Positions 1-5,514 of a stretch of 5,514 nucleotides of DNA are shown here, piece after piece. The stretch spans positions 1-5,514 of the forward strand of contig JAHLWJ010000316.1 of the NCBI GenBank assembly GCA_019057975.1, written 5' to 3'. Under the pieces are notes generated by a model. The model saw only the letters and a list, made by a program, of their open reading frames with translations, made no database searches and was not told the DNA's origin. A program made the position numbers and the translations under genes. Every line of letters begins with the position of its first letter. Position 1 is the stretch's first letter. The DNA is from Promethearchaeota archaeon. GTDB lineage: Archaea > Asgardarchaeota > Lokiarchaeia > Sigynarchaeales > SOKP01.

Positions 1-380
1 ATGCCTCAGAAAAAGTATTGATTTTTGCTTGTAATTGGTGTTCATATGCTGGAGCTGATTTGGCTGGAACAAATCGAATCCAATATCCATCTAATACGAG
101 AATTGTTAGAACTATGTGTTCAGGACGAGTAGATATTTCTTTTATTGAACACTGTTTTAACCGCGGAGCTGGAGCTGTTATGTTGACTGGATGCCATTCA
201 CAAGATTGTCATTATATTTCTGGAAATGATTTTGCTACAAAGCGAGAAAAAAGAATTAGAAGCTGGATGAAGAAAAATAATATTTCTGATAAGAGATTTG
301 TCATTGAATGGATCTCTGCTGCAGAAGGAAAAAAATTTGCCGATTTAGTCTCGCAAGTTAGTAAAATAGCTTTAAAATAG
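1..380 (+). CDS. mvhD: MvhD-type iron-sulfur subunit of F420-non-reducing hydrogenase/heterodisulfide reductase (5' partial)
   Basis: The reading frame is already open at the left edge (first whole codon at 3-5), so the start lies outside the window and the TTG at 18 is not a credible start. About 126 residues are visible, close to the usual 130-145 of stand-alone MvhD. The N-terminal CNWCSYAGADLAG signature is diagnostic. It is followed by MCSGR and a TGCHSQDCHY segment, whose cysteines fit the family's [2Fe-2S] site. An additional cysteine sits in EHCFNRG. In characterised methanogens MvhD is the small cytoplasmic subunit that passes electrons from the MvhAG [NiFe] hydrogenase to HdrA of the electron-bifurcating heterodisulfide reductase. 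Because the 5' end is missing, this could equally be the C-terminal domain of an HdrA-MvhD fusion. The gene ends with TAG, four bases before the convergent acyl-CoA synthetase gene. Family assignment is firm; partner proteins are not visible. Confidence 0.93.
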   Translation, partial: ASEKVLIFACNWCSYAGADLAGTNRIQYPSNTRIVRTMCSGRVDISFIEHCFNRGAGAVMLTGCHSQDCHYISGNDFATKREKRIRSWMKKNNISDKRFVIEWISAAEGKKFADLVSQVSKIALK

Positions 381-402
381 ATATTTATTTCTTGCTTTTT
401 CT
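381..402 (+). terminator. Possible T-rich terminator after mvhD
   Basis: Directly after the mvhD stop the plus strand is T-rich, including a TTTTT run, with no convincing hairpin. Archaeal polymerase can terminate on such U-rich stretches. The tract overlaps the 3' end of the convergent gene, so its composition may simply reflect lysine codons (AAG, AAA) on the other strand. Weak call. Confidence 0.25.
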
Positions 403-1815
403 TAAATAATTAGAAATTTTTAGTAATAGAGGAATAAATTCAAGAGGATCTCCAAAAACAGGGACTTTTCTCTCAGCTAACTTCTTAGATAGTCGTTCTC
501 TTTCCTCTGGGTAATTTAAACGTTGGATTATAGGGATGACTGGTTTCTTGTGTTTATGTCCCAAACTTAGACTTTCTATCATATGAGATTCAAAAGATTG
601 GTTATCTATTGAATGAAATACGGGCTTCAAATAGAAACTTGGCATATCTAAGATTAATCCATCAATATTACTGTCTGACAAGGCAAGATCTATAACATCC
701 TTTACAACATTTCCAAAGAAAAACTGTGCCGCTAAATCTAAAGGGTTTTTAGAACTTGTGCCAGGCATGAAGAATTTTGAATTTAACTTATTTTGAATTT
801 CAGGGCTGAATGGAGGAACTTTCATTCCAGCTTTTTCAATCAGATCAACTAAAATTACACCATATCCTCCACTTATACTAAAAACAGCTAAGTTATTCAG
901 CTCAAAAGTCCCATAAAAATCTATTAACCGAGCAGTGTATAATAGTTTCTCTAAAGATTCAACTTCAATTATATTATACTGTTTAAAAAAGGCTTTCCAA
1001 AGTTGATTATCTCCTGAAATTGAAGCTGTATGAGTTTTAGTAGCAATAGAACCGGTTTCAGATTGCCCCCCCTTTAAAGCGATAATTGGCTTTTTATTTT
1101 GTTCAAAAACTTTTTTTAAATCATTAATTCTTCTTTCTTTAATACCTTCAATATAGCATATGATAATGTTGGTTTCTGGATCATTACTTAAAAAATAAAG
1201 CAGATCAACAAAATCTAAATCCGCACCATTTCCAAATGAGAATACTTTTGAGAAATTAATCCCTAATGCATTAGCACCATAAATCGCTATATTGCATATA
1301 CCACCAGATTGAGCAATAAATCCTATATTTCCGGCCGTTTTTGGAAACTGCGGACGCCAAGCTATACCTAATTTAGGATAAAAAAGCCCCATTCCGTTTG
1401 GTCCTAAGATTCTTACTTTATTTTGAGCTCGTTCTAATAATTCTTTTTCTAATGCCATTCCTTCTTCTGTACCGGAATCAGAAAACTCAGAAGTAAACAC
1501 AGTTACTATTTTTACATTTTTTTTTACACAATCATCTATAACATCTAAAATTTGGGATGGAGGAACAGCAATAAAAGCAAAGTCAACTTCTTCGGGGATA
1601 TCTTCCAATGTTGGAAAAATGTTCTTCTTCTCAAAATTAGGAATCTCTTCGCCTTTAGGATGTATAGCATAAATCGGACCTTTAAAATACTCAGCATGAT
1701 TTCTTAAGAAGAAGTATTCTCTCTTTTTCGAGGGACCAATTACCGCAATGGATTTAAGATTATTAATAAAAGAAATATCTTTAACATTTAACTCGTCTGA
1801 ATCTAATTGAGACAT
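385..1815 (-). CDS. Acyl-CoA synthetase (ADP-forming), alpha subunit (acetate-CoA ligase ADP-forming type)
   Basis: This 476-residue protein has the length and 1-2-5 domain order of a stand-alone alpha subunit of ADP-forming acyl-CoA synthetase. These enzymes convert acyl-CoA + ADP + Pi to acid + CoA + ATP in the cytoplasm, a main substrate-level ATP step in peptide- and sugar-fermenting archaea. Residues ~15-110 form the CoA-binding Rossmann-like domain (SIAVIGPS). Residues ~135-295 form the first CoA-ligase domain, with GPNGMG (138-143), QSGGI (169-173), a GNGADLDF segment and YIEGI, whose Glu223 matches the family's catalytic Glu. KTHTASISG carries His262, matching the phosphorylated His. 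Residues ~305-470 form the second ligase domain. The glycine loop after IGPS is unusual, with KKREYFFLRNHA where many relatives have a Pro/Gly-rich stretch. No ATP-grasp beta domain is fused or adjacent, so a beta partner must be encoded elsewhere. Substrate cannot be predicted. A TATA-like box about 25 bases upstream of the ATG suggests a leaderless mRNA and supports this start. Confidence 0.88.
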   Translation of the reverse strand: MSQLDSDELNVKDISFINNLKSIAVIGPSKKREYFFLRNHAEYFKGPIYAIHPKGEEIPNFEKKNIFPTLEDIPEEVDFAFIAVPPSQILDVIDDCVKKNVKIVTVFTSEFSDSGTEEGMALEKELLERAQNKVRILGPNGMGLFYPKLGIAWRPQFPKTAGNIGFIAQSGGICNIAIYGANALGINFSKVFSFGNGADLDFVDLLYFLSNDPETNIIICYIEGIKERRINDLKKVFEQNKKPIIALKGGQSETGSIATKTHTASISGDNQLWKAFFKQYNIIEVESLEKLLYTARLIDFYGTFELNNLAVFSISGGYGVILVDLIEKAGMKVPPFSPEIQNKLNSKFFMPGTSSKNPLDLAAQFFFGNVVKDVIDLALSDSNIDGLILDMPSFYLKPVFHSIDNQSFESHMIESLSLGHKHKKPVIPIIQRLNYPEERERLSKKLAERKVPVFGDPLEFIPLLLKISNYLRKSKK

Positions 1816-1835
1816 TAAAATACAAAATTAAACAA

Positions 1836-1843
1836 AAAATAAA
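1836..1843 (-). promoter_or_regulatory. TATA-like box for the acyl-CoA synthetase gene
   Basis: On the minus strand TTTATTTT is centred about 25 bases upstream of the ATG at 1815. That is the spacing expected between an archaeal TATA box and the transcription start, so initiation would fall at or next to the start codon and give a leaderless transcript. No Shine-Dalgarno-like sequence lies between the box and the ATG, which agrees. The surrounding DNA is very AT-rich, so chance matches are likely. Confidence 0.35.
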
Positions 1844-1883
1844 TTTTTTAAGGTTTTCAATTTTGTAAAATGAAAAAAAAAAC

Positions 1884-1891
1884 TTTATATG
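1884..1891 (+). promoter_or_regulatory. Distal TATA-like box upstream of the metallopeptidase gene
   Basis: CTTTATATG follows a run of A residues that could serve as a purine-rich BRE. It is the closest match in this intergenic region to the archaeal TTTATATA consensus. If used, transcription would begin near 1910 and the peptidase mRNA would carry a leader of roughly 135 bases containing both inverted repeats described below. A second candidate box lies at 1992-2001, and sequence alone does not choose between them. Confidence 0.3.
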
Positions 1892-1920
1892 TTACACGTC
1901 ATAATATGAAAATCACTGAA

Positions 1921-1972
1921 AATGCCTAAAATTTCACAGATTACTAAAAAATTTTAAGGCTTTTAGGGCATT
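1921..1972 (+). repeat. Inverted repeat with a duplicated right arm (alternative hairpins)
   Basis: The left arm AATGCCTAAAA (1921-1931) pairs with TTTTAGGGCATT (1961-1972), giving 11 base pairs with one bulged G at 1966. The inner left segment GCCTAAAAT (1924-1932) can instead pair with ATTTTAAGGC (1951-1960), giving 9 base pairs with one bulged A. The two right arms, TTTTAAGGC (1952-1960) and TTTTAGGGC (1961-1969), are adjacent direct repeats differing at one base. The two hairpins share the left arm and exclude each other. This could be a cluster of regulator half-sites between two divergent genes, or a switchable structure in a leader RNA. Function is inferred; the repeats are seen directly. 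Confidence 0.5.
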
Positions 1973-1973
1973 G

Positions 1974-1991
1974 ATCTCAAAATTTTGAGAT
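1974..1991. promoter_or_regulatory. Perfect 18-bp palindrome, possible operator
   Basis: ATCTCAAAATTTTGAGAT is identical to its reverse complement across all 18 bases, with no central spacer. It starts two bases after the preceding inverted repeat and directly abuts the TATA-like sequence at 1992-2001. A dimeric DNA-binding regulator there would overlap or flank the basal promoter of the peptidase gene. The six outer base pairs (ATCTCA/TGAGAT) are not simple A/T tract, which makes chance less likely. No regulator gene is visible nearby. Confidence 0.45.
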
Positions 1992-2001
1992 TTATTAAAT
2001 A
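1992..2001 (+). promoter_or_regulatory. Proximal TATA-like box of the metallopeptidase gene
   Basis: TTATTAAATA sits about 50 bases upstream of the ATG at 2048. With standard archaeal spacing transcription would begin near 2022-2025, leaving a leader of about 25 bases that still contains the GTGAT ribosome-binding site. It abuts the 18-bp palindrome, so a repressor bound there could block TBP access. Confidence 0.35.
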
Positions 2002-2033
2002 TTAGAAAAGAAATCTTAAAAAAAAAAAATAAA

Positions 2034-2038
2034 GTGAT
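2034..2038 (+). promoter_or_regulatory. Ribosome-binding site (GTGAT) of the metallopeptidase gene
   Basis: GTGAT matches part of the sequence complementary to the archaeal 16S rRNA 3' tail (GGAGGTGAT) and ends nine bases before the ATG. It stands out in a nearly pure A/T background. It supports ATG 2048, the start that also gives a well-formed signal peptide. Confidence 0.5.
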
Positions 2039-2047
2039 GATAAAAAA

Positions 2048-4279
2048 ATGAGAAAAAAATTTGTTACAATACTAATAGTCTTCGCCTTTTTAAGCGTTGC
2101 TAGCTTTTCAGTGATGTTTAATGTTACAGGTGATATTCAAGGTGAATCATCATCCTTTGATGTAGAGCCATTATATGACTCTAAATATACTAATACTTTA
2201 ACACTTGAGGGTGCAGAATTTAATCCTCCAAATAGTCCATGGCATTACCCTCTCATTGACGATTATAAGGGCACTTTGTACTGGTTAGATTTTATTAACC
2301 CTTTTAATGGCACCTATGGAAATATCTGGATTGGTTTAGACCCTGAATATGACGAGTATATTGATCTTGGTCCTGTAGGGTTTGGTCCTGAGGATATATG
2401 GATTTTTGGTTATCCATGGACTGATATAGGAATACCAGGATACTTACCTGAGGGTTATCGCGACGCTGTAACCGGGCAAGATCTATTAGAGGTTCTATAC
2501 GAATTCGACAATAACATCCACGAAACAGTTATTGAATACTTCGGTATGTATAATAATGATCCTGCAGAACGACCTGGTCCATATGGTGATGGTTCAGTTC
2601 AAATAATGATATTCAACATCAAAGATGAATTTTTCTATTCCCCTGATACCGCTCCAGGGTTTATCATGGGATATTTCTGGTCTGCAATCGCTGATTGGGG
2701 TGCAAATGCATTCCACATGGACTCATATCAGTGGTGGAGAAGGCAAGGTGAAAGTCCACCTATGATTGATCCATATACTGGATATGATTATTCTGGTCTT
2801 ACCGTTAAGGCATGGCAATATGAAGGCACATTTGCCCATGAATTTCAACACCTTATCCACCACGACAGAGATCCTGACGAATTGTCTTGGGTAAATGAAG
2901 GCTGTGCAACTTTAGCCGAGTGGCTTTGTGGGTATGGATTCTCCCCCGGACATATATCGGAGTATTTACTCTGGTTCTGGGATACACCATTAACGATATG
3001 GGAAGGATACTTAGCTGACTATGGGGCATCCTTCCTGTTTACGTACTATATGTATGAACACTACGGTGGAGCTGAAATATTATGGGACCTTGTCCAAGAT
3101 CCAGCTGACGGAATAGAAGGATGGGAAAATGCACTTGCAGCAAATGGTATACATAGATCATTTGATCAAATCTTCCAAGACTGGTGTATCGCAAACTATC
3201 TTGATGATACATCATTCGGTAAGGGAAGATATGGTTATTATGAATTAGATATTCCTTCCGAAAACTCAGATGGGATGAGTATACAGCTTGCAATGGAATT
3301 GTGGGATAGTTGGTATCCAGGTTCCGGCTATTTCGATTGGTATGTGAATGAATATCCATATGAAGGTGAATATATTTTAGTTGGTCGAGGATTACCTTAC
3401 ACTGCGAGTTATGTAGAATTTACCGATGCTCCATTTTTATTTGAAGTAGAATTCGACGGTGATGATACATGTGGCGCCGCACCAACCAGTGGTACACATA
3501 ATTGGTATTCTGATGGAGAAGCTTGGTCATGGTGGACACTTAGTCAAACCTTTGATGTACCTGCTACAGGAGCATGGCTTTATTTCTCAAACTACTTTTC
3601 AATCGAATTAGATTGGGATTATGGCTATGTAGAAGTTTATGACTATACTACTGGATTGTGGACCACACTACCAGGTCTTTACACCACAGATTATCTTGGA
3701 CATGCGCAGGACAATGAATACACTCCTCAGGAGAGAGAACCATCTCTGTATAATTATACAGGAACATGGAACTGCTTTACAGGAGAAAGTGGTGGTTTAT
3801 ACACAGAAGCAATGGATCTCACACCTTTCGCAGGACACACTATAGAATTATCCTTTACGTATTGGACTGATGGATATACACTTGGTTCAGGATGGTATAT
3901 TGATGATATTGAAATACCTGAAATTGGATTCTATGATGATTGTGAAACTGTGGGTGATTGGACTGCTAGTCCAGAAGGTTATGGATGGTACTTAAACGAT
4001 GAAATAATTTACAATGATTTCGAAGTAGCTTTCATTGTATCATTAACCTTAACCAAGAAGGATGGTACTCCATTTAAAACATGGCATCATATAGATCGAA
4101 TGAAACTTGATGATGATACTGAATCAGGCGATGAATTTATGGTTGTTATTAATCATAAACGTATTTCAACCACTGTTGTAATGGTTGTTGCTAACCAACC
4201 AGGTTATGAACACACTTTTGGTGCTGGCTATACTTTTACAGCAGACAGATTTCACCCACGTGGTCGTTGGTGGCGATAA
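2048..4279 (+). CDS. Secreted zinc metallopeptidase (HEFQH gluzincin type) with InhA-like C-terminal beta-sandwich domains
   Basis: This 743-residue protein opens with a signal peptide: RKK at 2-4, then a hydrophobic core to about residue 24. It is predicted to act outside the cell. Residues ~60-390 form the peptidase domain, with the zinc motif HEFQH at 264-268 and WVNEG at 281-285. His264 and His268 are likely zinc ligands, Glu265 the catalytic base and Glu284 the third ligand. That HExxH-x15-E pattern differs from the HExxHxxGxxH motif of true M6 InhA enzymes and is closer to gluzincins such as M30. Residues ~480-625 look like the MAM-type jelly roll of immune inhibitor A, ending in GWYIDDIEI (615-623). 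Residues ~626-735 look like a further beta-sandwich, with a VVANQPGYEHTF segment. The protein is rich in Trp, Tyr and acidic residues. The C-terminus (RGRWWR) has no membrane anchor or sorting signal, so release is likely unless the signal peptide is retained. Substrate is unknown. It is flanked by its own promoter candidates and a T15 terminator. Confidence 0.82.
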   Translation: MRKKFVTILIVFAFLSVASFSVMFNVTGDIQGESSSFDVEPLYDSKYTNTLTLEGAEFNPPNSPWHYPLIDDYKGTLYWLDFINPFNGTYGNIWIGLDPEYDEYIDLGPVGFGPEDIWIFGYPWTDIGIPGYLPEGYRDAVTGQDLLEVLYEFDNNIHETVIEYFGMYNNDPAERPGPYGDGSVQIMIFNIKDEFFYSPDTAPGFIMGYFWSAIADWGANAFHMDSYQWWRRQGESPPMIDPYTGYDYSGLTVKAWQYEGTFAHEFQHLIHHDRDPDELSWVNEGCATLAEWLCGYGFSPGHISEYLLWFWDTPLTIWEGYLADYGASFLFTYYMYEHYGGAEILWDLVQDPADGIEGWENALAANGIHRSFDQIFQDWCIANYLDDTSFGKGRYGYYELDIPSENSDGMSIQLAMELWDSWYPGSGYFDWYVNEYPYEGEYILVGRGLPYTASYVEFTDAPFLFEVEFDGDDTCGAAPTSGTHNWYSDGEAWSWWTLSQTFDVPATGAWLYFSNYFSIELDWDYGYVEVYDYTTGLWTTLPGLYTTDYLGHAQDNEYTPQEREPSLYNYTGTWNCFTGESGGLYTEAMDLTPFAGHTIELSFTYWTDGYTLGSGWYIDDIEIPEIGFYDDCETVGDWTASPEGYGWYLNDEIIYNDFEVAFIVSLTLTKKDGTPFKTWHHIDRMKLDDDTESGDEFMVVINHKRISTTVVMVVANQPGYEHTFGAGYTFTADRFHPRGRWWR

Positions 4280-4311
4280 ATATTAAAACCAGAATTTAAA
4301 ACAAAATTTAA

Positions 4312-4326
4312 TTTTTTTTTTTTTTT
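4312..4326 (+). terminator. T15 terminator of the metallopeptidase gene
   Basis: An uninterrupted run of 15 T residues begins 32 bases after the peptidase stop codon and is followed by further T-rich sequence (ATAATTTTA). No strong hairpin precedes it. Archaeal RNA polymerase terminates on such U tracts without a stem, so this probably ends the monocistronic peptidase transcript. Confidence 0.7.
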
Positions 4327-4411
4327 ATAATTTTATGAATTTGTTTCGGTATGAAACCTCTTTTATAGTTATTAAATAAGCAAACTTCAATTCTTGCAAT
4401 AGATTTTATCG

Positions 4412-4431
4412 TTAAATTAATAGAAATATTT
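4412..4431 (+). promoter_or_regulatory. Candidate promoter region for the toroid-repeat gene
   Basis: TTAAATTA and AAATATTT lie about 48 and 35 bases upstream of the ATG at 4463. Either could act as a TATA box giving a short leader. No Shine-Dalgarno-like sequence precedes the ATG. The preceding T15 tract implies that this gene needs its own promoter, but all of 4330-4440 is so AT-rich that the exact box cannot be fixed. ATTAAATAA near 4371 is another option. Confidence 0.2.
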
Positions 4432-4436
4432 GAATA

Positions 4437-4463
4437 ATGAAAGCAGTTAAGAAACCAAAATAA
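4437..4463 (+). other. Eight-codon mini-ORF overlapping the next start (TAATG)
   Basis: An ATG at 4437 opens a frame reading MKAVKKPK whose TAA stop shares one base with the ATG of the toroid-repeat gene. The geometry would allow translational coupling from a tiny basic leader peptide. No ribosome-binding site precedes it, and short ORFs of this size are common by chance, so it is recorded only as a possibility. Confidence 0.12.
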
Positions 4464-4987
4464 TGACAGGTTGGAAAAATCATTTAAAGTTTGATCCTTT
4501 AGAAATTTTACTGTCTACTGAAATTAAGGCAATCAATTATTGCATTAAACGAGATCTTTTGGATGAGCAAGTGAAATCAGCCGAAAGTTTATGGGAGCTT
4601 CCAAAAGCAGAAAGAATACTCAAAAAACAACAAGAAAATGGTTCATGGAAATATCCTAGTAGTAAAAAAGATTTAAGGTCACAAGAAAACTATGATCAGT
4701 TAGAGACATATAGGCAATTAGGTTTCCTTATTGAAAAATATGGCTTTAATAATCAGCATCAAGCTATTCAAAAAGCTGCTGAATTCTTATTTTCATTTCA
4801 AACTGAAGAGAGTGATTTCAGAGGGATTTATGGCAATCAATATTCTCCCAATTATTCGGCCGCAATAATGGAACTTTTAATTAAAGCAGGATATGAGGAT
4901 GACCCACGAATAGATAAGGGATTCAGGTGGCTTTTATCAGTGAAACAAGATGATGGAGGTTGGGCAATACCCATAAGAACAAATTAA
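4463..4987 (+). CDS. N-terminal half of the toroid-repeat protein (ends at the internal TAA)
   Basis: If the TAA is real and not read through, this 174-residue product is what would be made from the natural ATG. It includes the leading helices (residues 1-50), the first QENGSW repeat, a charged segment RSQENYDQLETYRQLGFL, and a second helical repeat through NQYSPNYSAAIMELLIKAGY to QDDGGW. It then stops four residues after AIP. A toroid cut at about 54% of its length would lack the helices that close the barrel and is unlikely to fold normally. The start is ATG 4463; no in-frame start lies shortly upstream. Confidence 0.6.
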   Translation: MTGWKNHLKFDPLEILLSTEIKAINYCIKRDLLDEQVKSAESLWELPKAERILKKQQENGSWKYPSSKKDLRSQENYDQLETYRQLGFLIEKYGFNNQHQAIQKAAEFLFSFQTEESDFRGIYGNQYSPNYSAAIMELLIKAGYEDDPRIDKGFRWLLSVKQDDGGWAIPIRTN

Positions 4988-5005
4988 GCTAAATGGTCAG
5001 AAGTT

Positions 5006-5431
5006 ATGGATAGTGAAGAAATATTACAACTAAATACGAAAGAGCCCTTTTCCCATATGGTTACTGGGGTTGTATTGAGAGCTTTTGCCGCTCATCCTAA
5101 ATTTCGAAATTTAGAAGAAGCTAAGAAAGCGGGAGAACTTTTAGCATCAAGATTCTTTAAACCTGATAAATATCCTGATCGTAAAGCTGTGGATTATTGG
5201 TTCAGAGTATCATTTCCTTTTTGGTTTACTGATATTGTATCTTCACTTGATACTCTCTCTAACTTAGGATTCACACCTTCTTATCCTCAAATCGAATTAG
5301 CACTTAAAACACTAAGAGAAAGACAATTAGAAAATGGATTATGGGATTTAAAATTATTAAAAACTAAAGATAAAAATCTTCCTCTTTGGATTGCATTAAC
5401 AATTTGTCGAATATTTAAAAATATGTATTAA
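5006..5431 (+). CDS. C-terminal half of the toroid-repeat protein (downstream of the internal TAA)
   Basis: The frame is open from the codon after the TAA (4988). The first ATG is at 5006 and would give 141 residues. It covers the HMVTGVVLRAFAAHP helix, an RFFKPDKYPDRK loop, the aromatic stretch YWFRVSFPFWFTD, and the last repeat QLENGLWDLKLL, ending with ICRIFKNMY. No ribosome-binding site precedes ATG 5006, so independent translation is doubtful. AKWSEV before that ATG looks like part of the same protein. It is best read as the rest of the interrupted gene. Confidence 0.5.
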   Translation: MDSEEILQLNTKEPFSHMVTGVVLRAFAAHPKFRNLEEAKKAGELLASRFFKPDKYPDRKAVDYWFRVSFPFWFTDIVSSLDTLSNLGFTPSYPQIELALKTLRERQLENGLWDLKLLKTKDKNLPLWIALTICRIFKNMY

Positions 5432-5488
5432 AGGTTTGTATTTTTAAACTATGCTGGACTAATCCAAATAATATTGACAAAAGCTTAA

Positions 5489-5513
5489 AAATTGATTAAA
5501 GGCAAATCAATTT
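5489..5513 (+). terminator. Hairpin after the toroid-repeat gene, possible terminator
   Basis: AAATTGATT (5489-5497) and AATCAATTT (5505-5513) are perfect 9-bp inverted arms around a 7-base loop (AAAGGCA). They lie 57 bases after the stop at 5431. The window ends one base later, so a following T tract cannot be checked. It may end the transcript or may be an operator of the next gene. Confidence 0.3.
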
Positions 5514-5514
5514 G

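Larger units (their letters stand above)
4463..5431 (+). pseudogene. Prenyltransferase/squalene-cyclase-repeat (alpha/alpha toroid) protein interrupted by an in-frame TAA
   Basis: Two open stretches (4463-4987 and 5006-5431) lie in the same frame, separated only by TAA at 4985-4987 and six sense codons (AKWSEV). Read through, they make one protein of about 322 residues. It has QxxGxW-type repeats characteristic of terpenoid-cyclase/prenyltransferase toroids: QENGSW (57-62), QDDGGW (162-167) and QLENGLW (288-294). The stop falls just after GGWAIPIRT, and the family-like sequence resumes at once with no gap or frame change. Both halves keep coherent protein sequence, which points to a recent nonsense mutation, a sequencing error or stop readthrough rather than long decay. 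From memory, relatives of this length are soluble proteins of unknown role, some labelled NifH in databases. No P-loop or iron-sulfur cysteine pattern supports that label here. No catalytic DxDD cyclase motif or membrane segment is seen. Confidence 0.75.

Noticed and set aside
1..21. ATG at the first base as a gene start
   Set aside because: That frame meets a TGA after six codons; the MvhD reading frame is a different one.
1066..1072. Run of seven C residues (G7 in the coding sense) in the acyl-CoA synthetase gene as a possible frameshift site
   Set aside because: The frame is intact across it and encodes the expected ALKGGQSETGS segment just before the catalytic His.
3039..3359. 106-codon open frame on the minus strand inside the metallopeptidase gene
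   Set aside because: It lies wholly opposite the well-supported peptidase sequence, its translation has no recognisable domain, and no promoter or ribosome-binding site is visible. It is a shadow frame.
3639..3845. 68-codon plus-strand frame inside the metallopeptidase gene
   Set aside because: It overlaps the jelly-roll coding region in another frame and shows no family-like sequence.
4343..4357. Five-base-pair hairpin GTTTC/GAAAC after the T15 tract
   Set aside because: The stem is too short and weak to support a function, and it lies after the likely termination point.
4985..4987. Recoding of the internal stop as selenocysteine or pyrrolysine
   Set aside because: The codon is TAA, whereas selenocysteine uses TGA and pyrrolysine TAG. 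No stem-loop resembling a recoding element was evident nearby.
4463..5431. Nitrogenase iron protein NifH, a label sometimes given to similar proteins
   Set aside because: There is no N-terminal P-loop and no paired iron-sulfur cysteines; the QxxGxW-type repeats indicate an alpha/alpha toroid instead.

Overview
The window reads as AT-rich archaeal DNA. Archaeal signs are a hydrogenase/heterodisulfide-reductase electron-transfer subunit (MvhD) and an ADP-forming acyl-CoA synthetase alpha subunit. TATA-like boxes at archaeal distances, a T-tract terminator and a GTGAT ribosome-binding site matching the archaeal 16S tail add support. The gene mix, especially a large secreted metallopeptidase with InhA-like beta-sandwich domains, would suit an anaerobic, peptide-fermenting archaeon, possibly Asgard. 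That placement is inference from general family knowledge, not from a marker gene.

Layout: the 3' part of mvhD (1-380, +) runs in from the left edge. Four bases later it meets a convergent acyl-CoA synthetase alpha subunit (385-1815, -). A 232-bp divergent intergenic region (1816-2047) separates that gene from the secreted metallopeptidase (2048-4279, +). This spacer holds a three-copy repeat able to form two alternative hairpins, a perfect 18-bp palindrome and several TATA-like boxes. The peptidase gene ends at a 15-T tract. After a 183-bp gap comes a gene for an alpha/alpha-toroid protein of the prenyltransferase/squalene-cyclase repeat type (4463-5431, +). It is split by an in-frame TAA at 4985-4987 into two open halves in the same reading frame. 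A 9-bp-stem hairpin closes the window.

How the genes fit together: every visible gene appears to be its own transcription unit, so no operon links them. The peptidase could supply peptides whose acyl-CoA products an ADP-forming synthetase converts to acids with ATP formation. MvhD would belong to the electron-bifurcating hydrogenase/Hdr machinery that disposes of reductant. This metabolic picture is inference. I found no CRISPR array, mobile element, tRNA or rRNA, and no clear new multigene system. The points most worth a second look are the interrupted toroid gene and the structured divergent intergenic region.
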